Shown here piece after piece: positions 48,395 to 58,106 of a stretch of 64,000 nt of DNA; positions within the stretch are counted from its first letter, which is position 1; every line of letters starts with the position of its first letter. The DNA lies in NCBI GenBank assembly GCA_027943335.1, contig BSBK01002093.1, positions 1,352,608 to 1,416,607 on the forward strand. Direction: 5' to 3'. Under the pieces are notes generated by a model. That model was not told where the DNA came from. It saw nothing but the letters and a program-made list of their open reading frames with translations, and did not search any database. A program made the position numbers and the translations under genes. The DNA comes from Chamaecyparis obtusa. Lineage: Eukaryota > Streptophyta > Pinopsida > Cupressales > Cupressaceae.

Positions 48395-49680
48395 CCATAT
48401 TCTTCTCTGTAGATGCTACTATGTGCTAGGGAACTTCTTAGAACTGTTGGTATATTCTTACAACTTGTTACACCTGGGATATTCTTCTCTGTAGATGCTA
48501 CTATGTGCCGCGGTCCAAACGGGCCCATAAATGTGGTTGAATAGCAATACATTCAAGTGGCAATTACACAAGGGACAGTCACTGTGAGATGTCCTCATGT
48601 GTGACTGTCCTTGTCACAAATGAGGACATCTCACAGTGACTGTCCCTTGTGTAATTTCCACTTGAATGAGGACAGTCACTGTAAAGACAACATGATAATG
48701 TACACTTACAGCCCGTGTACATTATCATGTTGTCTTTAGAGTGACTATCCTCATTTGTTGAAGAAGAAAAGCATTAATGTGGCTGAATAGCGATACATTC
48801 AAGTGGCAATCACACAAGGGACAGTCACTGTGAGATGTCCTCATTTGTGACTGTCCTTACAGTGAGTGTACATTATCATGTTGTCTTTAGAGTGACTGTC
48901 CTCATTTGTTGAAGAAGAAAAGCATTAATGTGGTTCAATAGCAATACATTCAAGTGGCAATTACACAAGGGACAATCGATCACTGTGAGATGTCCTCATG
49001 TGTGACTATCCTTGTCACAAATGAGGACATCTCACAATGACTGTCCCTTGTGTAATTCAAGTGGCAATTACACAAGGGACAGTCACTGTGAGATGTCCTC
49101 ATTTGTGACTGTCCTTACAATGAGTGTACATTATCATGTTGTCTTTAGAGTGACTGTCCTCATTTGTTGAAGAAGAAAAGCATTAATGTGGCTCAATAGC
49201 AATACATTCAAGTGGCAATTACACAAGGGACAATCGATCACTGTGAGATGTCCTCATGTGTGACTCTCCTTGTCACAAATGAGGACATCTCACAATGACT
49301 GTCCCTTCTGTAATTGCCACTTGAATGAGGACAGTCACTGTAAAGACAACATGATAATGTACACATACAATGAGTGTACATTATCATGTTGTCTTTACAG
49401 TGGCTGCCCTCATGTTGTATATTCTTCTCTGTAGATGCTACTATGTGCTAGGGAACTTCTTAGAACTGTTGGTATATTCTTACAACTTGTTACACCTGGG
49501 ATATTCTTCTCTGTAGATGCTACTGTGTGTCGTGGTCCAAACGGGCCCATAAATGTGGTTGAATAGCAATACATTCAAGTGGCAATTACACAAGGGACAG
49601 TCACTGTGAGATGTCCTCATGTGTGACTGTCCTTGTCACAAATGAGGACATCTCACAGTGACTGTCCCTTGTGTAATTAA
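48395..49680 (-). repeat. Foldback array, minus orientation
   Basis: Units of about 150-250 bp with TGTCCTCATTTGTTGAAGAA, GGGACAGTCACTGTGAGATG and two copies of the GTAGATGCTACTATGTGC block (48405 and 49430). Its right half belongs to the right arm of the large inverted repeat. Confidence 0.9.
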
Positions 49681-50131
49681 GTATTGTGGGGAAGCATTCT
49701 AAATAACCAAAGCCGCTAACAATAAATTCAACACAGATATGTCCTCATTTCTGGGTATTTTAGCTCTCTAACAGCTGAATACCAGATTAAATAATAATGA
49801 CAAAAGAAAAATAAACCCAACGTACTCAGAAATTGTAGCTGTGATTTTGCGGAGGGAATCTCTCTCGGCGCTGTTGAAAACACAAATGACAACCCGCTTG
49901 ATTTCGCGGAGGGAATCTCTCTCGGTGCTGTTCAAAACACAAATGACAACCCGCTTTGTTCAAAACACAAATGATAACCCGCTTGATTTCGCGGAGGGAA
50001 TCTCTCTCGGCGCTGTTGAAAACACAAATGACAACGTTCCTTTTTTTTTTTGCACTTATATCTCGACCAACATAAGGTCCATTTGTAATACAACATGATA
50101 ATGTACACTTACAGTGAGTGTACATTATCAT
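49210..50131 (-). repeat. Right arm of the large inverted repeat
   Basis: Inverted copy of 43152-44060. The same 101-codon frame occurs at 49826-50131 on the minus strand; single-base differences exist (for example GTCGGGATATA against GTCGAGATATA near 50062). Confidence 0.85.
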
Positions 50132-53100
50132 GTTGTCCTTAGAGTGACTATCCTCATTTGTTGAAGAAGAAAAGCATTAATGTGGCTGAATAGCAATACA
50201 TTCAAGTGGCAATTACACAAGGGACAGTCACTATGAGATGTCCTCATTTGTGACTGTCCTTACAGTGAGTGTACATTATCATGGTGTCTTTAGAGTGACT
50301 GTCCTCATTTGTTGAAGAAGAAAAGCATTAATGTGGTTGAATAGCAATACATTCAAGTGGCAATTACACAAGGGACAATCACTGTGAGATGTCCTCATGT
50401 GTGACTGTCCTTGTCACAAATGAGGACATCTCACAATGACTGTCCCTTGTGTAATTCAAGTGGCAATTACACAAGGGACAGTCACTGTGAGATGTCCTCA
50501 TTTGTGACTGTCCTTACAGTGAGTGTACATTATCATGTTGTCTTTAGAGTGACTGTCCTCATTTGTTGAAGAAGAAAAGCATTAATGTGGTTCAATAGCA
50601 ATACATTCAAGTGGCAATTACACAAGGGACAATCGATCACTGTGAGATGTCCTCATGTGTGACTATCCTTGTCACAAATGAGGACATCTCACAATGACTG
50701 TCCCTTCTGTAATTGCCACTTGAATGAGGACAGTCACTGTAAAGACAACATGATAATGTACACATACAATGAGTGTACATTATCATGTTGTCTTTACAGT
50801 GGCTGCCCTCATGTTGTATATTCTTCTCTGTAGATGCTACTATGTGCTAGGGAACTTCTTAGAACTGTTGGTATATTCTTACAACTTGTTACACCTGGGA
50901 TATTCTTCTCTGTAGATGCTACTGTGTGCTGGGGTCCAAACGGGCCCATAAATGTGGTTGAATAGCAATACATTCAAGTGGCAATTACACAAGGGACAGT
51001 CACTGTGAGATGTCCTCATGTGTGACTGTCCTTGTCACAAATGAGGACATCTCACAGTGACTGTCCCTTGTGTAATTGCCACTTGAATGAGGACAGTCAC
51101 TGTAAAGACAACATGATAATGTACACAAGTACCGTGAAGGTAGTTGCAAGTTACGGCTGTTTCATTGCATACCCGAAACAATGAAGATGTTACGGTCCAC
51201 AAAACGTTTGTGCTTGAAAGATGAACAAATAAAATTAAACTTCTAAATAACCAGAGCCGCTAACAATAAATTCAACACAGATATGTCCTCATTTCTGGGT
51301 ATTTTAGCTCTGTAACAGCTGAATACCAGATTACATAATAATGACAAAAGAAAAATAAACCCAACGTACTCAGAAATTGTAGCTGTGATTTCGCGGAGGG
51401 AATCTCTCTCGGCACTGTTGAAAATACAAATGACAACGTTTCTCTACATTATCATGTTGCCTTTACAGTGACTGTCCCTTGTGTAATTGCCACTTGAAGG
51501 AGGACAGTCACTGTAAAGACAACATGATAATGTACACTTACAGCCCGTGTACATTATCATGTTGTCTTTAGAGTGACTATCCTCATTTGTTGAAGAAGAA
51601 AAGCATTAATGTGGCTGAATAGCAATACATTCAAGTGGCAATCACACAAGGGACAGTCACTGTGAGATGTCCTCATTTGTGACTGTCCTTACAGTGAGTG
51701 TACATTATCATGTTGTCTTTAGAGTGACTGTCCTCATTTGTTGAAGAAGAAAAGCATTAATGTGGTTCAATAGCAATACATTCAAGTGGCAATTACACAA
51801 GGGACAATCGATCACTGTGAGATGTCCTCATGTGTGACTATCCTTGTCACAAATGAGGACATCTCACAATGACTGTCCCTTGTGTAATTCAAGTGGCAAT
51901 TACACAAGGGACAGTCACTGTGAGATGTCCTCATTTGTGACTGTCCTTACAATGAGTGTACATTATCATGTTGTCTTTAGAGTGACTGTCCTCATTTGTT
52001 GAAGAAGAAAAGCATTAATGTGGTTCAATAGCAATACATTCAAGTGGCAATTACACAAGGGACAATCGATCACTGTGAGATGTCCTCATGTGTGACTATC
52101 CTTGTCACAAATGAGGACATCTCACAATGACTGTCCCTTCTGTAATTGCCACTTGAATGAGGACAGTCACTGTAAAGACAACATGATAATGTACACATAC
52201 AATGAGTGTACATTATCATGTTGTCTTTACAGTGGCTGCCCTCATGTTGTATATTCTTCTCTGTAGATGCTACTATGTGCTAGGGAACTTCTTAGAACTG
52301 TTGGTATATTCTTACAACTTGTTACACCTGGGATATTCTTCTCTGTAGATGCTACTGTGTGCTGGGGTCCAAACGGGCCCATAAATGTGGTTGAATAGCA
52401 ATACATTCAAGTGGCAATTACACAAGGGACAGTCACTGTGAGATGTCCTCGTGTGACTGTCCTTTGTCACAAATGAGGACATCTCACAGTGACTGTCCCT
52501 TGTGTAATTGCCACTTGAATGAGGATAGTCACTGTAAAGACAACATGATAATGTACACAAGTACCGTGAAGGTAGTTGTAAGTTACGGCTGTTGTCATTG
52601 CATACCCGAAACAATGAAGATGTTACGGTCCAGAAAACGTTTGTGCTTGAAAGATGAACAAATAAAATTAAACTTCTAAATAACTAGAGCTGCTAACAAT
52701 AAATTCAACACAGATATGTCCTCATTTCTGGGTATTTTAGCTCTGTAACAGCTGAATACCAGATTACATAATAATGGCAAAAGAAAAATAAACCCAACGT
52801 ACTCAGAAATTGTAGCTGTGATTTCGCGGAGGGAATCTCTCTCGGCACTGTTGAAAATACAAATGACAACGTTTCTCTACATTATCATGTTGCCTTTACA
52901 GTGACTGTCCCTTGTGTAATTGCCACTTGAAGGAGGACAGTCACTGTAAAGACAACATGATAATGTACACTTACAGCCCGTGTACATTATCATGTTGTCT
53001 TTAGAGTGACTATCCCTCATTTGTTGAAGAAGAAAAGCATTAATGTGGCTGAATAGCGATACATTCAAGTGGCAATTACACAAGGGACAGTCACTGTGAG

Positions 53101-53216
53101 ATGTCATCATTTGTGACTATCCTTACAGTGAGTGTACATTATCATGTTGTCTTTAAAGTGACTGTCCTCATTTGTTGAAGGAAAAAAGCATTAATGTGGT
53201 TCATTAGCAATGTATT
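50132..53216 (-). repeat. Foldback array with a 1.43-kb tandem duplication
   Basis: The junction GTACACAAGTACCGTGAAGG occurs at 51121 and again at 52553, and CATTATCATGTTGCCTTTAC at about 51452 and 52882. So a composite of about 1.43 kb (S segment plus foldback units plus the GTAGATGCTAC block) is tandemly repeated, the second copy being incomplete. Short open frames here have no independent meaning. Confidence 0.85.
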
Positions 53217-53688
53217 CCCAGCATTTGTACCTGCATCTCTCTTATATACTACAAGTTACTTGCCATCAGAAATTGCAGTTCCCTCACGTGACATTGATGG
53301 TGAAGTGTTCTTTTCAAAACCATCATCTGTGGTTACCAATGCTCCTGTTTTAGGCAATAAGTTTGTTGCATTCCATGAGCCATTGGTCAAGTTTCTTCTA
53401 CGAGCTTCTGATGCTCAAAATCTAAGCAGTGCCTACGCATGCCTCGTTGTGGTTGATTATCATTCTGTACATGAATTATAATGAGTAATCAGTTTTGGGC
53501 CTTGGAATCTTGTATGTAACATGCACAGGCATTTCATGGCTAAATGAATCTATTTAAAAGCATCAACTTTTCTTACATGATGCTGGATACATAAGTAGAA
53601 CAAGCGTATATCAAATTGGAAGCAATCAGAACTCCACAATGACATATTATTTAGAGTACTCTTCAGTTTAAGTAATAATGCATATATT
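53217..53688 (+). pseudogene. Unique coding-like fragment, possibly a captured host exon
   Basis: Between foldback units lies about 470 bp of unique sequence. Its first 265 bp are open to 53481 and read FPAFVPASLLYTTSYLPSEI, FFSKPSSVVTNAPVLGNKFV and FHEPLVKFLLRASDAQNLSS, a convincing globular-protein texture; the rest looks like intron or spacer. I cannot name the parent gene. CACTA elements are known to capture host gene pieces; capture here is inference. Confidence 0.5.
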
Positions 53689-54150
53689 GACACTGTAAAG
53701 ACAACATGATAATGTACACTCACTGTAAAGACAACATGATAATGTACACTCACTGTAAGGACAAGTCACAAATGAGGACAATCTCACAGTGACTGTCCCT
53801 AGTGTAATTGCCACTTGAATGTATTGCTATTCAGCCACATTAATGCTTTTCTTCTTCAACAAATGAGGATAGTCACTGTAAAGACAACATGATAATGTAC
53901 ACTCATTGTGAGTGTACATTATCATGTTGTCTTTACAGTGACTATCCTCATTTGTTGAAGAAGAAAAGCATTAATGTGGCTGAATAGCAATACATTCAAG
54001 TGGCAATTACACTAGGGACAGTCACTGTGAGATGTCCTCATTTGTGACTGTCCTTACAGTGAGTGTACATTATCATGTTGTCTTTACAGTGGCTGTCCTC
54101 ATTTGTTGAAAGAAAAAAGCATTAATGTGGTTCATAAGCAATGTATTAAA
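53689..54150. repeat. Foldback units near the right end of the CACTA
   Basis: A direct pair of CACTGTAAAGACAACATGAT is followed by two mirror-image units centred near 53910 (TACACTCATTGTGAGTGTACA), making a palindrome of about 300 bp. Confidence 0.88.
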
Positions 54151-54169
54151 TTATTAATTTTTTTAATCC

Positions 54170-54478
54170 ACCCACGGGCGTCGCAATTGCGACGGAAAAC
54201 CCGTCGCAATGCGATGCAGGCGCCCGTCGCAATTGCTTGGGAGGTCCGTCGCGATTGCGACGGCCCTTCGAAGCCATGCGACGGGGGGGCGACGGCCATG
54301 CCCCTTCTTAAATCTTAGCCACATTGCGACGGATAGGTGTCGCAATTGCGACGGATACCCATAGACGTCGCAATTTGCGACTAAAAAATAGCGACGTCTA
54401 TGGGTGTTGCTATTGCGACACATAGCTGTCGCAATTGCGACACATAGCCGTCGCAAAATGACCCAAAATGTATTAGTG
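54170..54478. repeat. Right subterminal motifs and terminal inverted repeat of the CACTA
   Basis: About fifteen CGTCGCAA / TTGCGACGG motifs, several fused as CGTCGCAATTGCGACGG, crowd the last 300 bp, which end in CATTTTGGGTCATTTTGCGA when read inward (after CACTAATA). They mirror the left end but are denser. Confidence 0.9.
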
Positions 54479-54481
54479 TTT

Positions 54482-55307
54482 TTATAGGGTATCAATTTGT
54501 CATCCTTGGTTTGATACTCTTCATTGACTTGGTTGATGATTAACTGAGGAATCCCCAAAGACATGTAATTCTGTGATATTCCATTCTATAGCCATTCTCA
54601 AGCCATTAGTTAAAGCTTCATATTCTGCAATATTATTGGTACATGGGAATAATAGTTTGTAAGACTTCAGAATGTTGTACCCATGTGGAGAAAACAAATA
54701 ACACTCCAGCACCTGATCCATTTTTCATGCGGGAACCATCAAAGAACATTGTCCAAGTGCGAGTAGTTGTATACAAGATGTGTTCGTCTGGGAATTCCAC
54801 TTGGACTGGCATACTATCCTGGATTGGAAAATCAGCTAATTGGTCAGCAATAGCTTGCCCTTTTATTGCCTTCCTTTCAACGTACTCTATGTCAAATTCA
54901 GTGAGGACCATCATCCATTTAGCAAGTCTACCCGTCAGGGCAGCCTTACTAAGCAAGTATTTAAGGGGATCAATTTTGGCAACCAAATGTATGGTATGAG
55001 CAAGCATGTAGTGGCACAACTTTTGAGAAGCAAACACCACTGCGAGACAAGACTTCTCAATATTATTGTAATTGATCTCATAAGAGACTAGAGTACGGCT
55101 GATATAGTAGATGGCCCGTTCTTTCCCAATATCATCTGTTTGAGCCAATAATGCCCCCAGGGAAGTGTCTATAGCTGAAATATATAGGATCAATGGTTTC
55201 CCTGGAATAGGAGGCATTAAGATCGGAGGATTAGCCAAGTATTGTTTGATCTGATCTAGGCTCTTTTGACAATCCTCGTTCCAAACACAAGAAGCACCCT
55301 TATGCAA
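54482..55307 (-). pseudogene. Element B RNase H and first part of the plant RNase H
   Basis: The RT-linked RNase H starts near 55300: WNEDCQKSLDQIKQYL, LYISAIDTSLGALLAQ, RAIYYISRTL, NYNNIEKSCLAVVFA. After a linker (QAIADQLADFP) the plant RNase H begins with WTMFFDGSRMKNGSGAG (about 54770). A frameshift near 54720 moves the reading to FPCTNNIAEYEALTNGLRMA and ELHVFGDS, after which a further shift leads to the CACTA insertion. The domain's last part lies at 36898 and leftwards. Asp and Glu residues at the expected places are kept. Confidence 0.9.
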
Positions 55308-56330
55308 TGTCTTGTTGAAGGTTGCGCTCTATCTGCAAGCTGAGAAATAAACCTCCTAATTGATTGAAGACGTCCCTGAAGACTTCTCATTTGGCTGATA
55401 TTTCGAGGGAGGTGGCATATCTAGGATTGCTTGGACCTTTTCGGGGTCAACCTCGATACCTTTTGCTGATATTATGAATCCTAAAAGTTTGCCTGAGGTG
55501 ACGCCAAATGCGCACTTCTTTGGATTCAATCTGAGTTGAAATTATTCCATACGATCTAGAATTACTTCCAGATCATTGAGGTGTGTGTCCCTTTGTCTTG
55601 ATTTTGCCAGGGTATCATCCACATAATCTTCCATATTTTTGTGCATCATATCATGAAAGATAGTCGTCATAGCTCTTTGGTAGGGTTGCTCCTGCATTCT
55701 TTAACCCGAATGGCATGACGTTCCAGCAGTAGGTTCCCCATGCACATGTGAATGCTGTTTTCTCTTGGTCTTCAGGAGCTATTTTGATTTGATTATACCC
55801 CGAGAAACCATCCATTAGGGAATATATGTCATAGCCCGCCGTCATGTCCACTATCAGGTCAATGTTTGGAAGTGGAAAATCGTCCTTTGGGGCAAGCTTT
55901 GTTTAGATCTCTAAAATTTGTGCAGACACGAATGGACCCATCATGTTTGGAGACCGGTACTATGTTTGAGATCCATTCTGCATAATCGATGGCTCTAATA
56001 AATCCAGCTCTCAAAAGTTTTTTCTAATTCTCCTTTGACAAGTAGAGCTATATGTGGATGCATTTTTCTTAATCTTTGTTTTACTGGCTTGACTCCTGGA
56101 GCTATAGATAAGTGATGCATTATGAGATTCGTGTCAAGCCCTGGCATGTCTGAGTAGGTCCATGCAAAATTAATTTTCTTTTTCTGTAAAAACTGTACAT
56201 ATGCCTTGGTCTCTTCCTCTGATAAAGAATGAGCAAGATGGACTATCTGAGGATTTTCTTCTGTGTTTAAATTGACCGGCTTTGTTGGTTCAATCAATAT
56301 TGATGATCTATCCTGGAAATAACTCGGCAA
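55308..56330 (-). pseudogene. Element B reverse transcriptase
   Basis: This copies element RNA into DNA. It starts with AWTYSDMPGLDTNLIMHHLS and KPVKQRLRKMHP (about 56170-56050), shifts frame near 56010, then reads DLNKACPKDDFPLPNID (about 55905-55855), YSLMDGFSGYNQIKIAPEDQ, TFCAWGTY-like and WNVMPFGLKNAGAT. Another shift near 55680 precedes the catalytic YVDD (codons at about 55615-55626, in EDYVDDTLA). The thumb reads NPKKCAFGV and GKLLGFI. At least three frameshifts but few stops break it, which is odd beside 99% identical LTRs. Confidence 0.92.
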
Positions 56331-57290
56331 GTTATTAAGTACCCCCCATCCTTAGGTGCCTCAAAGAGGTTTTCACCTTCGGATGCGTCATTTCTTTTTA
56401 CTATTTTTGGTTCTGACACCGCCACAAAGTGGTTTTCGCCATCAGACCTATTTTTCTTTTTGTCTTTTGTTTTGAGACTGAGGTACTTAATATCAGGCTC
56501 TGTTATGCTGGTTGTTGGTTCACATGGTGGAAGAAGCCACGGGTTTGAGAGCATTCAGATAGCAAGCAATTTCGTAATCGTTGTGAAATGTGAGGAATGT
56601 GGGCTCTTGGTGGCGCTGAGACCAGTCAATCAGGTCAAAGTGAACAAGGGGTAAGTCAATGGTGGGTTCGATGTTGTTAATGCGAAAGTGTCATCTCTGG
56701 TGATCATATAATCGGAGTTCATCAAGTCTTCTCCTAAGATACATGAATTAGGACTCATCCTATCAAACAAAGCGTCATCTACTAAGGCGATTTGAGGAGG
56801 GCAATCCTCTAGTCTGACACTAGGATCGTTAGTCGCATCGGGTTGGGTACTATAGGCATGGATAATATCCACGTCTAAATCAATTGTTGCGTCTGAAAGT
56901 GAATCCCATTCATATTCATGGGAGACTGTCTCTGAGTCATCATTTAGGCCTCATGATGTAGAAGCCTCAAGGTTAGGAAGGGTTTCCCCCTCTCTAGTGC
57001 TAGTATTGGTACTATCCGTCGCAGCTAGGATAGTAACACTTTCCTTTGTCGATCTAGCCAGTCACACAGTCACTATCCATCGCAGCTGGGATAGTAGGAC
57101 TATTAAGCATCAAATCTGTGGAATCTCCCCAAAGGAGATTCATTGAGGGCACCCAATCATCAGACACATCTTGTTGGTTGGAGAGATCAGGCGTATAATC
57201 TGCATCACTGTCACTGTCCGTCGCAGCTGGGACAGGGACACCTTTCTTCTTCTTATTCTCAAAACCTAAGCCGACCATGGACTTATTTTT
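56331..57290 (-). pseudogene. Element B linker between protease and RT
   Basis: Acidic, low-complexity sequence typical of Tat elements. Readings include DSDADYTPDLSNQQDVSDDW, DCPPQIALVDDALFD and SDGENHFVAVSEPK in changing frames, with a repeated phrase of the form GGGACAGTNNNN-free serine/aspartate codons (AATDSDSD, AAMDSDC). No enzyme domain is visible. Confidence 0.6.
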
Positions 57291-58101
57291 TCATCCAAAA
57301 AGAGCATGATCAAGAGGCTCAGCTTTAGCGTCCAGCCTATGACTAAGGGGACCAAATCTCGGATATCCCATATTTTTAACCAGTGTATATCCTTTCCCAT
57401 AAGTTTCAGGTGAAGGAGCAAAATTCTCATTATGTTTGTATTTCTCCTCGTGATATATCCAGTCCCTTACAGTAACTTCCTCTTTCTCTTCTTGAATGGG
57501 GACCGAAGACTCAACAAATTTCCCAAATAACGTCATTGCTGATGACGAGAGCTTCACATTTGGGGAGGGTCTCCCATAAGACCTAGGAGAGATTGGCATT
57601 TTTGTAAAAGAATCAATCTTATAATCTCCCATCCCAAGGTCCATGGTCTTGAATTTATGCTTGCATTGTTCAAGTGAACTGCTAGGATTGTCAGCTTCTC
57701 TATTCAAAGGTACATGTAATCCTGCAGAAATGTTATTGACTGATAGAGCACTGTCTCTAGGGATGCAAATTTCTACACCGTTATGGGGGAAACTTAACAC
57801 ACTGGTGATATGTTGATGGGACTGCCTGCATTTCATGAATCCATGGCCTACCTAGCAAAATGTTGTAGGCTAGAGGTCCAACATCAACAATTTGGAATAA
57901 TATATCTTTTTCTACGGGACCAATGCGAATAGGCAAAACAGCCAATCCCTTGGAACTTCTTTCTGCCTCGTCATATGCTTTGATTGTGATTCTTTTCTTT
58001 GTGTCAATGACGTTCTCCCGGAATACCCTAGAGCTAGCAGCAAGGCTCAGGGTACAAATATTGAGCCCCGCACCCCCATCTATCAGTACAACGCCTAACA
58101 C
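57291..58101 (-). pseudogene. Element B aspartic protease and G-patch-like region
   Basis: Active site VLIDGGAGLNICT near 58090-58050 and the end motif YNILLGRPWIHEMQAVPSTY near 57865-57810; then NGVEICIPRD. The following stretch has a Gly-rich GKGYTLVKNMGYPRFGPL (about 57395-57340), the G-patch-like segment found after protease in Tat elements. A frameshift lies near 57790. It is preceded by QLQCTPAQISIFELLELSPK (58340), the same lead-in as in element A. Confidence 0.88.
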
Positions 58102-58106
58102 GGGTT

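Larger units (their letters stand above)
36902..54478 (+). mobile_element. CACTA (En/Spm-type) transposon, 17.6 kb, inserted in the element B plant RNase H
   Basis: The ends read CACTAATACATTT and, as complement, the same at 54478, with the two ends matching at about 31 of the first 35 bases. A 3-bp duplication TTT flanks them. Subterminal TTGCGACGG/CCGTCGCAA motifs crowd both ends. A truncated TNP2-type transposase gene lies at 44654-45256 (+). The rest is filled by foldback-type repeats, unidentified coding-like pieces and two solo LTRs. It cannot make a full transposase, so it would move only with help from another copy. It interrupts a codon series in the RNase H, whose frame is the same on both sides. 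Confidence 0.95.
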
